A stretch of 64,000 nt of DNA, taken from positions 41,978 through 105,977 of the forward strand of contig NZ_KB907554.1 in NCBI RefSeq assembly GCF_000382125.1, written 5' to 3'. A program made the position numbers and the translations under genes. Within the stretch, counting starts at the first letter, position 1. Each line of letters starts with the position of its first letter. This DNA comes from Eudoraea adriatica DSM 19308. GTDB lineage: Bacteria > Bacteroidota > Bacteroidia > Flavobacteriales > Flavobacteriaceae. The notes under the pieces were generated by a model. It did not search any database, was not told where the DNA came from, and saw only the letters and a list, made by a program, of their open reading frames with translations. This document shows positions 26,776 through 35,394 of the stretch, in pieces.

Positions 26776-27393
26776 ATGAAATATCTATTAGCCAATTTAG
26801 TTTTATTAGCGAGTTTTTTGAGTCACAACGGTACCCTTAAAGAAATTGACAAAGGTTATGGTATAGGGGATTATGCAACCGATTTCAGTCTCCCTGATAT
26901 TAATGGAAAAAAGGTCTCTCTGGCCGATTTCAAAGATGCAAAAGGGTATTTGGTGATTTTTACTTGCAATACCTGTCCATATTCAATTGCCTATGAAGAC
27001 AGGATTATTGCTCTGGATAAAAAATATAAGACCAAAGGGGTTCCCGTAATTGCCATAAATCCCAATGACCCCGATTTGCAGCCGGCAGATGATGTTCAGC
27101 ACATGAAAAAAAGAGCAATGGAGAAAGGGTTCACTTTTCCCTATTTAGTTGATGAAAAACAGGAGATATTTCCGCAATATGGCGCAACTAAAACGCCCCA
27201 TGTATATTTGCTCGAAAAAACCAAAAATGGAAATGTAGTACGCTATATCGGTACAATTGATGACAACTATTCCGATGCCTCTTCGGTTAAGACCAGGTAT
27301 GTTGAAAATGCCGTAGATGCCATGTTAAGCGGAGAGGAAATACCATTAACCACTACCCGGGCTATTGGTTGTTCAATAAAATCGCGCAAGTGA
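26776..27393 (+). CDS. AhpC/TSA-type thioredoxin family protein
   Basis: A 205-residue protein with a signal peptide (MKYLLANLVLLASFLSHNG). The thioredoxin/peroxiredoxin-like domain begins YATDFSLPDINGKKVSLADF and has the active-site segment FTCNTCPYSIAYEDR with a CxxC pair and the cis-Pro at TKTPHVYLL. The CNTCPY group is common in Bacteroidota; role probably extracytoplasmic thiol redox or peroxide handling. Coupled to the TlpA-like gene. Confidence 0.88.
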   Translation: MKYLLANLVLLASFLSHNGTLKEIDKGYGIGDYATDFSLPDINGKKVSLADFKDAKGYLVIFTCNTCPYSIAYEDRIIALDKKYKTKGVPVIAINPNDPDLQPADDVQHMKKRAMEKGFTFPYLVDEKQEIFPQYGATKTPHVYLLEKTKNGNVVRYIGTIDDNYSDASSVKTRYVENAVDAMLSGEEIPLTTTRAIGCSIKSRK

Positions 27394-27399
27394 TAAATG

Positions 27400-27430
27400 T
27401 TTGTGAAAACTAAAGGAGTTTGTACCTTCG
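27400..27430 (+). promoter_or_regulatory. Candidate promoter for the rhodanese gene
   Basis: TTTG (27400-27403), 19-nt spacer, TACCTTCG (27423-27430), one mismatch from TAnnTTTG, 24 nt before the ATG at 27455. Confidence 0.55.
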
Positions 27431-27454
27431 CCCAAAAAGAAATTAAAAATAAAA

Positions 27455-27763
27455 ATGGCAGATTTATTACAGGATGAATGGGTTGAGAAACTGGAGAAAG
27501 ACAACAACGCTTTTATTTTGGATGTAAGAACCCCGGAAGAAGTAGATCAGGGTCAAATTCCGGATGCAATCAATCTAAATATCTATCTGGGGCCAGAATT
27601 TTTGGAGGAATTGAAGAAATTAGATAAATCTAAAAATTACTATGTATACTGCAGATCTGGTCAGCGAAGTCGTCAGGCATGTGCCATAATGAATAGTATT
27701 GGCATTCCCAATGCCTACAACCTCATGGGGGGTATATTGGAATGGAATGGAGATATAATCTGA
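27455..27763 (+). CDS. Rhodanese-like domain protein
   Basis: A 102-residue single rhodanese domain. The N-terminal FILDVRTPEEVDQGQIPDA and the catalytic loop VYCRSGQRSRQAC are intact; the nucleophile Cys is in YCRSGQRS. Such small proteins move sulfane sulfur in the cytosol. It has its own promoter box and a terminator right after it, so it is probably monocistronic. Confidence 0.93.
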   Translation: MADLLQDEWVEKLEKDNNAFILDVRTPEEVDQGQIPDAINLNIYLGPEFLEELKKLDKSKNYYVYCRSGQRSRQACAIMNSIGIPNAYNLMGGILEWNGDII

Positions 27764-27786
27764 TTATCTTAAAGTTTTGATGCTGC

Positions 27787-27810
27787 AACCCACATTCAGT
27801 GGGTTTTTTT
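27787..27810 (+). terminator. Intrinsic terminator after the rhodanese gene
   Basis: AACCCAC pairs with GTGGGTT (7 bp) over the loop ATTCA, followed by a run of T. It ends 11 bp before the DUF2851 start. Confidence 0.8.
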
Positions 27811-27821
27811 AGTTTAGGAGC

Positions 27822-29102
27822 ATGCGCGAAGACCTCCTTCATTACATCTGGAAAAATGGAAAAATTCCATTATCCAATCTATATACTTCCAGACGTAAAT
27901 CACTTCAAATTATATCGCTTGGAATTCATAATCATGATGCAGGACCTGATTTTCTTCACGCAAAATTAGAAATTGACGGACAACTTTGGTTTGGAAATGT
28001 AGAAATTCATGTAAAATCTTCGGATTGGTATGTACACCAGCACCATACAGATACCAACTATGACAATGTTATATTACATGTGGTCTGGGAAGCAGATGCC
28101 GTGGTATACAGGAAAAACAAGGAAGAAATACCTGCACTTGAACTTATTAATTATATACCCTTGACCATTCTTACCAATTATTATAATCTCTTCGGTTCAA
28201 GGAAAGCTAAGTTTATTAATTGTGAGAAGGAGATAAGCCTGACGAATGATTTTAAATTTTCAATTTGGCTGGAACGACTTTACATTGAGAGGCTGGAAGA
28301 AAAATCCAATGAAATAAACAGCTTGCTGGTAGAAACAAACAACAATTGGGAAAAAGTACTTTTCTTACTCTTATTGAAAAACTTCGGACTAAAGTTAAAC
28401 GGCGATGCTTTTTTAAGCCTTGGCAAGGCCATGGAATTTGATATAGTCCGTAAGTTAACCCACAATGTTTTTCAGTTGGAGAGTTTGCTGTTTGGATTAT
28501 CAGGGCTATTGAATAATGCCTCGTCTACGGATAAGTTTTTAATTCAAATGCAAAGCGAATATTCTTTTTTAAGGAATAAATACAACATTAGAGAGAATAG
28601 TGTTCAATGCCCGTCGTTTTTTAGATTACGCCCTGTGAACTTTCCTACTATCCGTTTATCACAACTAGCTAATTTATACGGCAGGCAGCCTCAATTATTT
28701 GGTAAAATAATTACGACAAAAGAAGTTGATCACTTTTATGAAATTTTTAGCATATCGGCCGGCACCTATTGGAAAACCCATTATGTATTTGGGAAATTGT
28801 CTCCCAAAAGAGAAAATAAGCTAACAAAGAGTTTTATAAATCTTTTGCTTATTAATACGATACTACCGCTGATTTTTTGTTATTCCAAATGGCAGGGCAT
28901 TGATGTAAGTGCAAAAATAATTTCATTACTGCACAAGCTAAATAGGGAGGACAATAAGATTACCAGAAAATTTAAAAATTTTGGAGTGAGGTGTGGCAAC
29001 GCTATGAATAGTCAGGCTTTGCTGCAGCTTTACAATTCATATTGTACAAAAAACAGATGTATGGAATGTGTTGTTGGAGATAGTTTATTAAAAGGAAAAT
29101 AG
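27822..29102 (+). CDS. DUF2851 family protein
   Basis: A 426-residue cytosolic protein typical of Bacteroidota. The N-terminus MREDLLHYIWKNGKIP followed by LGIHNHDAGPDFLHAKLEIDGQLWFGNVEIHVKSSDW is the conserved hallmark of this family, and the C-terminus has a cysteine cluster (CTKNRCMECVVG) that could bind a metal. The conserved N-terminal D/E/H pattern loosely resembles nuclease folds, but no function has been shown to my knowledge. It is followed by a PspC gene at 12 bp. Confidence 0.85.
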   Translation: MREDLLHYIWKNGKIPLSNLYTSRRKSLQIISLGIHNHDAGPDFLHAKLEIDGQLWFGNVEIHVKSSDWYVHQHHTDTNYDNVILHVVWEADAVVYRKNKEEIPALELINYIPLTILTNYYNLFGSRKAKFINCEKEISLTNDFKFSIWLERLYIERLEEKSNEINSLLVETNNNWEKVLFLLLLKNFGLKLNGDAFLSLGKAMEFDIVRKLTHNVFQLESLLFGLSGLLNNASSTDKFLIQMQSEYSFLRNKYNIRENSVQCPSFFRLRPVNFPTIRLSQLANLYGRQPQLFGKIITTKEVDHFYEIFSISAGTYWKTHYVFGKLSPKRENKLTKSFINLLLINTILPLIFCYSKWQGIDVSAKIISLLHKLNREDNKITRKFKNFGVRCGNAMNSQALLQLYNSYCTKNRCMECVVGDSLLKGK

Positions 29103-29114
29103 TATTTTTAAAAA

Positions 29115-29342
29115 ATGAATATTTTCTATCGCCTTTTATATTATTTTCAAAAACGAGGTTTTGAAGTTTGCAGACGGATTGCAGAGAGTCTTGGTATCAG
29201 GGCACGTGTGGTAAGAACCACTTTTATCTACCTGACCTTTGTAACTTTGGGCTTTGGTTTCGCATTATACCTGTTTTTAGCATTTTGGCTGAGAATAAAG
29301 GATTTGATCTACACCAAGAGGCATTCGGTTTTTGATCTTTAG
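29115..29342 (+). CDS. PspC-domain membrane protein
   Basis: A 75-residue protein consisting of one PspC domain: a basic amphipathic part (FQKRGFEVCRRIAESLGIRARVVRTTFI) and a single transmembrane helix (YLTFVTLGFGFALYLFLAFWL). PspC domains take part in envelope-stress responses, but stand-alone flavobacterial versions are uncharacterised. It ends 2 bp before the channel gene start, suggesting translational coupling. Confidence 0.8.
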   Translation: MNIFYRLLYYFQKRGFEVCRRIAESLGIRARVVRTTFIYLTFVTLGFGFALYLFLAFWLRIKDLIYTKRHSVFDL

Positions 29343-29344
29343 CT

Positions 29345-30352
29345 ATGATAAGACTCTTTCGCTCCAAAATTTACATTGCAGTTGGGCTGATGTTAACAGT
29401 ATTGCTGGCAGGTACCCTCGGATATCATTTTATATCCGGATTATCCTGGTTGAATGCCGTTTATATGACTATAATTACGGTTACCACTGTTGGATTTACT
29501 GAAGTTGGGCCGATGCAAGCAGAAGGTAAAATATTTACGATTTTTTTAATAATATCCAGTGTCTTTATATTTGCTTATGCCATTTCTGTGATTACAGAAT
29601 ATTTATTCAGCAAAAATCAGTTACAGCTACTTAAAACAAAAAAGGTGAAAAAAATGATTAAAGGTTTATCCAATCATGTTATTGTCTGTGGTTATGGACG
29701 TAACGGAATGCAAGCAGTGGAACGTCTTAAGGCATACAAAAAACCTTTTGTTGTCATTGAAAACGACAAAGATATTATAAACAGGTATGAAGAAGATGTC
29801 TTATTTGTTGAGGGCGATGCCAATGAGGATGAAACTTTATTATCTGCCGGTTTAAAGGATGCACAATACTTAATAGTTACATTGCCGGATGATGCAGCAA
29901 ATTTATTTGTTGTGTTATCGGCCAGACAGTTAAATCAAAAATTGTTTATCATTAGCAGAGCCTCTCATGTAACATCCCAAAAAAAATTGAAATTAGCAGG
30001 GGCCGACAAGGTTATTATGCCAGATAAAATTGGAGGTGATCATATGGCCTCCCTGGTTGTAATACCAGATTTAATAACATTTATGGACAAATTATCTACC
30101 GAGGGAGAAAATACAACCAACCTGGAAGAAGTTGCAATTGAAGATTTTGCAGATCAGATGGAATGCAATTCCTTAAGGGACCTTGATCTGCGGAGGAAAA
30201 CAGGTTGTACCATCATTGGTTACATAGATCCAGGTGGTAATTACATAATCAACCCTGAAGCCGATTTGCCCCTGGAGCCGAAAAGCAAAGTAATTGTTTT
30301 AGGAAGACCGGAACAGATTAAAAAGCTCAATGAAATGTTTCATATTACCTAA
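29345..30352 (+). CDS. Two-TM potassium channel with RCK (TrkA-N) domain
   Basis: A 335-residue inner-membrane protein. TM1 is about residues 9-30, a pore helix with filter TTVGFTEVG (residues 47-55) follows, then TM2 about 63-88. The cytosolic RCK domain starts with VIVCGYGRNGMQAVE, an NAD-type Rossmann loop, and a C-terminal TrkA-C-like part (about 265-335) is present. The filter replaces the usual TVGYGD by TVGFTE, so ion selectivity is uncertain. It probably forms a tetramer gated by nucleotide or ions. Confidence 0.88.
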   Translation: MIRLFRSKIYIAVGLMLTVLLAGTLGYHFISGLSWLNAVYMTIITVTTVGFTEVGPMQAEGKIFTIFLIISSVFIFAYAISVITEYLFSKNQLQLLKTKKVKKMIKGLSNHVIVCGYGRNGMQAVERLKAYKKPFVVIENDKDIINRYEEDVLFVEGDANEDETLLSAGLKDAQYLIVTLPDDAANLFVVLSARQLNQKLFIISRASHVTSQKKLKLAGADKVIMPDKIGGDHMASLVVIPDLITFMDKLSTEGENTTNLEEVAIEDFADQMECNSLRDLDLRRKTGCTIIGYIDPGGNYIINPEADLPLEPKSKVIVLGRPEQIKKLNEMFHIT

Positions 30353-30439
30353 ACTTCAATAAATAATTATATTTTTTAGTGTTACTAATTTTTAGGATAT
30401 TGCCGGCCGAACAGTCCAGATAAAACCAAAAAAACTATT

Positions 30440-32050
30440 ATGAAGTACAAACTTCTTTCAATTTTTACCATATTTCTGCCAATGCTGACTTTTGCTCAGG
30501 ATAAAGGCCTAGACGAAAAAGTAAATGATGCTTTTATGCCAGTAGCAGTTTGGTGGGAGGGTTTTGTTCTTACATCAATTCCTATAGCCGGATATAACTT
30601 GCCAATAGTTCTAATGCTATTGATAATTGGTGCCACCTTTTTTACGGTATATTTTAAATTTCCAAATATCACAAAATTTGGTCTGGCTATAAATACCGTG
30701 CGCGGTAAGTATGATGAATTAGATCATCACAGCGTAGAGAAAGCAGAATTAAATATTGTTGATGGCGACCTTGTTGATACAATCGGGGACGAAAGCAAAG
30801 AAGGTGAAGTAAGTCATTTTCAGGCTTTGGCCACAGCAGTATCAGGTACGGTAGGTCTGGGTAATATTGCCGGAGTAGCCGTAGCCATTGCGCTTGGAGG
30901 GCCCGGAGCCACATTTTGGATGATTGTTTGTGGTTTAATCGGGATGTCTACAAAATTTGTAGAATGCACGCTAGGAGTTAAATACAGGGATGTAGGAGCA
31001 GACGGAACGGTTTATGGAGGTCCCATGTATTACTTATCAAGAGGTTTAAAACAACAGGGATTTAGCGGATTAGGGAAAGTTTTGGGGATTGTATTTGCCA
31101 TCCTATGCGTAGGTGCTTCTTTTGGAGGTGGCAACGCATTTCAGTCAAATCAGGCAGCTGTACAACTTACAACAATGTTGAATTTGCAAGGGGGTGCTAC
31201 CGGAGTAATTATTGGGGTTATCCTTGCATTTCTTGTTGGTATTGTAATCATTGGGGGAATAAAAAAGATTGCCAGTGTAACAGAGAAAATTGTGCCTTTT
31301 ATGGCCGTAATTTATGTTTTGGCTTCTCTGGTCATAATTTTTGCCAATATTAAATATATAGGTGAAGCATTTGCAATGATATTTAATGGTGCCTTTACTC
31401 CAATGGCCGGCTTAGGGGGTATTCTGGGTGTCATTATTGTAGGCTTCCAGAGGGCTGCTTTTTCTAATGAAGCAGGCGCAGGTTCGGCAGCAATAGCGCA
31501 TTCAGCAGTGAAAACAAAATATCCGGCCAGTGAAGGAGTTGTTGCTCTTTTAGAGCCGTTTATTGATACTGTGGTTATTTGCACCATGACCGCATTGGTA
31601 ATTATTTTCTTTAATATGGATGCCGGTGCCTTCGAATATGGCAATGCTGTAAATAGCACTGTTTTAATTACTGAAACGGGCAATTATGTTGGAGGCGTTG
31701 ATTTAACTTCAATGGCTTATGATTCAGTAATTCCCGGATTCAGATATATCCTGACAATTGCAATTATACTCTTTGCATTTTCAACCATGATTTCGTGGTC
31801 TTATTACGGCCTTCAATCCTGGAAGTTCCTTTTTGGCCGGGGTAAATATGCAGATGTTGTATACAAGGTGTTATTTTTATTATTTGTTGTAATAGGTGCC
31901 GGAGCTACTTTAGATGCTGTTATTAAATTTTCAGATGCTATGATCCTCGCATTGGTTTTTCCGAATATGATAGGCTTACTGTTTTTATTTCCCAGGGTAA
32001 AAGAAGAACTCAACAAATATATAATGGATATAAAAGGCATAAGAAAATAA
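30440..32050 (+). CDS. Alanine/sodium symporter family transporter (AGCS)
   Basis: A 536-residue multi-span membrane protein. The AGCS signature is clear: HFQALATAVSGTVGLGNIAG and GGPGATFWMIVCGLIGM, plus GFQRAAFSNEAGAGSAAIAH. It would import alanine or glycine with sodium. Unusually the N-terminus MKYKLLSIFTIFLPMLTFAQ looks like a cleavable signal peptide, and an acidic stretch (about 97-120) lies before the first signature. It has a separate leader region of 87 bp and is followed at 8 bp by the HhH protein gene. Confidence 0.92.
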   Translation: MKYKLLSIFTIFLPMLTFAQDKGLDEKVNDAFMPVAVWWEGFVLTSIPIAGYNLPIVLMLLIIGATFFTVYFKFPNITKFGLAINTVRGKYDELDHHSVEKAELNIVDGDLVDTIGDESKEGEVSHFQALATAVSGTVGLGNIAGVAVAIALGGPGATFWMIVCGLIGMSTKFVECTLGVKYRDVGADGTVYGGPMYYLSRGLKQQGFSGLGKVLGIVFAILCVGASFGGGNAFQSNQAAVQLTTMLNLQGGATGVIIGVILAFLVGIVIIGGIKKIASVTEKIVPFMAVIYVLASLVIIFANIKYIGEAFAMIFNGAFTPMAGLGGILGVIIVGFQRAAFSNEAGAGSAAIAHSAVKTKYPASEGVVALLEPFIDTVVICTMTALVIIFFNMDAGAFEYGNAVNSTVLITETGNYVGGVDLTSMAYDSVIPGFRYILTIAIILFAFSTMISWSYYGLQSWKFLFGRGKYADVVYKVLFLLFVVIGAGATLDAVIKFSDAMILALVFPNMIGLLFLFPRVKEELNKYIMDIKGIRK

Positions 32051-32058
32051 AAAGATTC

Positions 32059-32928
32059 TTGAAAAATTTAAAATCCCACTTTAAGTTCAATAAACAGGAA
32101 CGAAGTGGGATTTTCTATTTATTGCTTGTAATTTTCAGTTTACAACTGGTTTATACGATGATCAGTAATGAATTTTTTTATGCCCCGGAGGTTAATTTTG
32201 TATTGGACACCAAAGTTCAAAAATTATTGGATTCAATAAAGGCGCAAAGTAAAGCAGATGAATCACCTAAGATATACCCATTCAATCCAAACTTTTTGTC
32301 TGATTACAAAGGTTATGCTCTTGGCATGTCTAATGATGAGATAGATAGACTACATCTATTCAGATCTGAAAACAGATGGGTTTCTTCCGCAAATGAATTT
32401 CAAAGGGTTACCCTTGTTTCAGATTCCTTACTGCGCAGTATAGAGCCATTATTTTTATTCCCGGAATGGGCTAATCAATCAGAAAACAAAAAAAGAATTA
32501 GTCAGGAAAAGTCGGTAGCAGCAAATCCTCACCTAGAAGACTTAAACCAGGCTAAAGCAGAGGAACTTAAGGTCATTTATGGAATCGGCGATAAATTATC
32601 TGCAAGGATTATAAAGTTCAGAAACAGGTTGGGCGGCTTTATGGTAAACGAACAACTATATGATGTATATGGTCTGGAGGAAGAAGTTGTTTTAAGAATA
32701 CTGGAAAAATTTAGTGTTAAGCAGCCACCCGAAATTGAAAAGATCAATATAAACACGGCTACCGGAAAAGAGATGGAAAATCTGATTTATATCAATCAAA
32801 GCCTTGCAATTCAAATAGTTAGTTACAGAGATAGTGTGGGGATTATAAGATCTTTTGATGAATTAATAAAAATTGACGATTTCCCGGCAAAAAAGATTGA
32901 TAGAATTAAATTATATTTGTCGCTCTAA
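32059..32928 (+). CDS. ComEA-like helix-hairpin-helix protein
   Basis: A 289-residue protein starting at TTG (32059); one N-terminal membrane helix (RSGIFYLLLVIFSLQLVY) anchors it. Two or three HhH motifs follow: LNQAKAEELKVIYGIGDKL, YGLEEEVVLRILEKF and ININTATGKEMENL, the type found in ComEA DNA receptors. The anchored, periplasmic layout fits binding of DNA during uptake, though its role here is inference. Closely spaced after the transporter gene. Confidence 0.82.
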   Translation: MKNLKSHFKFNKQERSGIFYLLLVIFSLQLVYTMISNEFFYAPEVNFVLDTKVQKLLDSIKAQSKADESPKIYPFNPNFLSDYKGYALGMSNDEIDRLHLFRSENRWVSSANEFQRVTLVSDSLLRSIEPLFLFPEWANQSENKKRISQEKSVAANPHLEDLNQAKAEELKVIYGIGDKLSARIIKFRNRLGGFMVNEQLYDVYGLEEEVVLRILEKFSVKQPPEIEKININTATGKEMENLIYINQSLAIQIVSYRDSVGIIRSFDELIKIDDFPAKKIDRIKLYLSL

Positions 32929-32940
32929 AAAATTGCAATA

Positions 32941-34104
32941 ATGACTACAGATACAGTGCCCATTATTAGTTTTGATTATTCTGAGACGCAACACCATGTA
33001 GCCGAGTCTGCAAGGAAATTTGCTGAACAGTATATCAGGCCGCACATCATGGAGTGGGACGAGGCTCAGTTTTTTCCTGCTGATCTTTTAAAAAAGGCCG
33101 GGAAATATGGTTTTATGGGCGTATTGGTGCCTCATGATTTAGGTGGAGCGGGTTTGGGCTATCATGAATATATTGCCATCATAGAAGAGATTTCAAAAGT
33201 CGATCCATCAATTGGACTTTCTATAGCTGCTCATAATTCATTATGTACGAATCATATTTTATCTTTTGCAAACGATGCGCAAAAACAAAAGTGGATTCCG
33301 AAGCTCGCTACTGGCGAGTGGATTGGTGCCTGGGGCCTAACAGAACATAACACGGGTTCAGATGCCGGAGGGATGAGTACAACGGCTGTCAAAGATGGGG
33401 ATGATTGGATTCTGAACGGGGCAAAGAATTTTATAACTCATGGTATTAGTGGAGATATCGCCGTGGTTATTGCAAGAACAGGAGAGAAAGGTGATAGTCA
33501 TGGGATGACAGCTTTTGTTATTGAAAAAGGGACATCGGGCTTTTCCAGTGGGAAGAAAGAGGATAAATTAGGCATGCGTGCCAGTGAGACGGCTGAATTA
33601 ATTATGAATAATTGCCGGATACCTGATTGCCAGAGACTTGGTGAAGTTGGGGACGGCTTTGTACAATCCATGAAAGTTTTAGACGGGGGTCGGATATCAA
33701 TTGGGGCCTTATCTCTTGGGATAGCCAAAGGCGCCTATGAAGCTGCTGTAAAGTATTCCAAGGAACGTGTGCAATTCGGCAAGCCTATTAGTTCATTTCA
33801 GGGAATTTCATTTAAACTGGCGGACATGGCTACAGAAATAGAAGCCTCTGAATTATTAATTCATAAGGCCGCATTTTTGAAAAATGAGGGTCGCCAAATG
33901 ACTAAAATGAGTGCAATGGCCAAAATGTATGCCTCTGAGGTATGTGTTAAAGTAGCCAATGAAGCTGTTCAAATTCATGGGGGTTATGGATATACCAAGG
34001 ATTTTCCGGTAGAAAAATTCTACAGGGATTCCAAGCTTTGTACAATAGGAGAAGGTACTACTGAAATACAAAAAGTAGTTATAGCGAAGAATATTTTAAA
34101 ATAA
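32941..34104 (+). CDS. Acyl-CoA dehydrogenase
   Basis: A 387-residue flavoenzyme. Visible are the FAD segment GAWGLTEHNTGSDAGGMST, VQFGKPISSFQGISFKLADM, and the catalytic-base region IGEGTTEIQKVVIAKNIL, the Glu of GEGT being the likely base, with HGGYGYTKDFPVEKFYRD before it. It oxidises short- to medium-chain acyl-CoA, passing electrons to ETF; chain length is not assignable. The stop codon lies directly against the rpsU promoter. Confidence 0.93.
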   Translation: MTTDTVPIISFDYSETQHHVAESARKFAEQYIRPHIMEWDEAQFFPADLLKKAGKYGFMGVLVPHDLGGAGLGYHEYIAIIEEISKVDPSIGLSIAAHNSLCTNHILSFANDAQKQKWIPKLATGEWIGAWGLTEHNTGSDAGGMSTTAVKDGDDWILNGAKNFITHGISGDIAVVIARTGEKGDSHGMTAFVIEKGTSGFSSGKKEDKLGMRASETAELIMNNCRIPDCQRLGEVGDGFVQSMKVLDGGRISIGALSLGIAKGAYEAAVKYSKERVQFGKPISSFQGISFKLADMATEIEASELLIHKAAFLKNEGRQMTKMSAMAKMYASEVCVKVANEAVQIHGGYGYTKDFPVEKFYRDSKLCTIGEGTTEIQKVVIAKNILK

Positions 34105-34138
34105 TTTGTTACCATTTAATTTATTCATTCTATATTTG
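34105..34138 (+). promoter_or_regulatory. rpsU promoter
   Basis: TTTG (34105-34108), 22-nt spacer, TATATTTG (34131-34138), immediately after the acyl-CoA dehydrogenase stop. Transcription would start near 34143, giving a 5' UTR of about 30 nt that contains the Shine-Dalgarno. Confidence 0.7.
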
Positions 34139-34155
34139 CACTCGAAAATATTTAA

Positions 34156-34166
34156 AGAAAGGAGGT
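34156..34166 (+). promoter_or_regulatory. Extended Shine-Dalgarno of rpsU
   Basis: AGAAAGGAGGT is complementary over 11 nt to the 3' end of 16S rRNA (ACCUCCUUUCU), with 8 nt between it and the ATG at 34175. Few other genes here have any recognisable Shine-Dalgarno, so this one is unusual and probably functional. Confidence 0.8.
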
Positions 34167-34174
34167 TGTAGCCT

Positions 34175-34369
34175 ATGTTGATAATACCAGTAAAAGAAGG
34201 AGAAAATATAGACAGAGCTTTAAAGCGTTTTAAGCGAAAGTTCGATCGTACGGGTACCATGCGTCAGTTGAGAAAACGCCAGCAGTTTACCAAACCTTCA
34301 GTTGAAAGACGACAACAAATACAGAAAGCACAGTATATTCAGGGCCTAAGGGACCAGGAAGAAATATAA
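34175..34369 (+). CDS. rpsU: 30S ribosomal protein bS21
   Basis: A 64-residue basic protein. MLIIPVKEGENIDRALKRF and FKRKFDRTGTMRQLRKRQQF are the bS21 signature. In Bacteroidota bS21 sits next to the 16S 3' end and helps hide the anti-Shine-Dalgarno, which explains why most genes lack such sites. The strong site in its own leader (34156-34166) suggests that rpsU is preferentially translated by ribosomes lacking bS21, a form of autoregulation. Followed by its own terminator. Confidence 0.95.
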   Translation: MLIIPVKEGENIDRALKRFKRKFDRTGTMRQLRKRQQFTKPSVERRQQIQKAQYIQGLRDQEEI

Positions 34370-34391
34370 TACAAAGCTTATAGCATTACAT

Positions 34392-34423
34392 AATCCCGTT
34401 GTGATAACTATCACGACGGGATT
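34392..34423 (+). terminator. rpsU terminator
   Basis: AATCCCGTTGTGAT pairs with ATCACGACGGGATT (14 bp with one G-U) across the loop AACT, followed by a run of T. Confidence 0.88.
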
Positions 34424-34445
34424 TTTTTATGAAAATAACTAAAGG

Positions 34446-34453
34446 TAACTTTG
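34446..34453 (+). promoter_or_regulatory. Candidate -7 box for the Xer-type gene
   Basis: TAACTTTG matches TAnnTTTG and ends 4 nt before the ATG at 34458, so the transcript would be leaderless or nearly so. No good -33 element is seen. Confidence 0.45.
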
Positions 34454-34457
34454 TGAT

Positions 34458-35348
34458 ATGTCTTTAGCTGCTTTTATATCCTATCTTACTTATGAGAAGA
34501 ACTATTCACCTAATACGGTGAAGGCCTATGAAAAAGATATTCAGGGGTTTGCAAACTTTTGTATTAAGGAGTACGATTTAAAGGAAATAGAGCAGGTTGA
34601 GTATAATTTAATAAGAGGGTGGGTAGTTCAGATGGTCACTCAGGGTTTATCTAACCGATCTGTAAACCGAAAAATAGCTTCATTAAAAGCTTATTATAAG
34701 TTTTTGTTGAAAACTGAGAATATCCGGGTTAATCCTTTGGCTAAGCACAAGGCTCTAAAAACTCCTGCAAAAATTGAAGTACCTTTTTCTGAAAAGGAAA
34801 TGGAATTGCTTTTACAACAGGTTCATTTTGAAGATGGATTTGAAGGATACAGGGACAGGTTGATCATAGAATTACTTTACACCACAGGAATAAGGCGGGC
34901 AGAGCTAATCAATCTCAGATTAAAGGATATCGAGCTGTCTCAAAAAACAATGAAGGTACTGGGAAAGAGAAACAAGGAACGAATTGTTCCGCTCCTGGAC
35001 CCGACAATAAATTTGTTTAAAATTTATTTGGATGAGAGAATGAAGTTAGAGTCCATTAAGGAAATGGACTTTGTATTTCTTGCCAAATCGGGGGTTAAAA
35101 TTTATGAAACACTTGTATATAGAATTATTAATGGGTATTTTAGTAAGGTCTCTTCCAAAGTTAAAAAGAGTCCGCATATACTCAGGCATACCTTCGCAAC
35201 TCACCTTCTCAATAAAGGGGCAGATTTAAACTCGGTGAAGGAATTGTTAGGTCATGCCAGTTTGGCTTCAACTCAGGTTTACACACATAATAGTATAGCC
35301 GAATTGAAGAAAGTACATGCGTCTGCTCATCCAAGGAGTAAGAAATAA
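34458..35348 (+). CDS. Xer-type tyrosine recombinase
   Basis: A 296-residue recombinase. The N-terminal SAM-like domain (about 1-85, with NYSPNTVKAYEKDI) and the catalytic domain are complete: Arg in TTGIRRAELINL, the conserved Lys in VLGKRNKERIVPL, HILRHTFATHLLN (His-x-x-Arg), the second His in LLGHASLASTQVYTH and the nucleophile Tyr in the same segment. Length and motifs fit XerC/XerD chromosome-dimer resolvases; I cannot tell which of the two from sequence alone. It is in the conserved rpsU-xer-hpf-tRNA-tuf order and so is not a mobile-element integrase. Confidence 0.9.
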   Translation: MSLAAFISYLTYEKNYSPNTVKAYEKDIQGFANFCIKEYDLKEIEQVEYNLIRGWVVQMVTQGLSNRSVNRKIASLKAYYKFLLKTENIRVNPLAKHKALKTPAKIEVPFSEKEMELLLQQVHFEDGFEGYRDRLIIELLYTTGIRRAELINLRLKDIELSQKTMKVLGKRNKERIVPLLDPTINLFKIYLDERMKLESIKEMDFVFLAKSGVKIYETLVYRIINGYFSKVSSKVKKSPHILRHTFATHLLNKGADLNSVKELLGHASLASTQVYTHNSIAELKKVHASAHPRSKK

Positions 35349-35394
35349 ATTGGGTTATGTTCTTTTCTATTGTTTAATCTAAAACACGCTGCTT

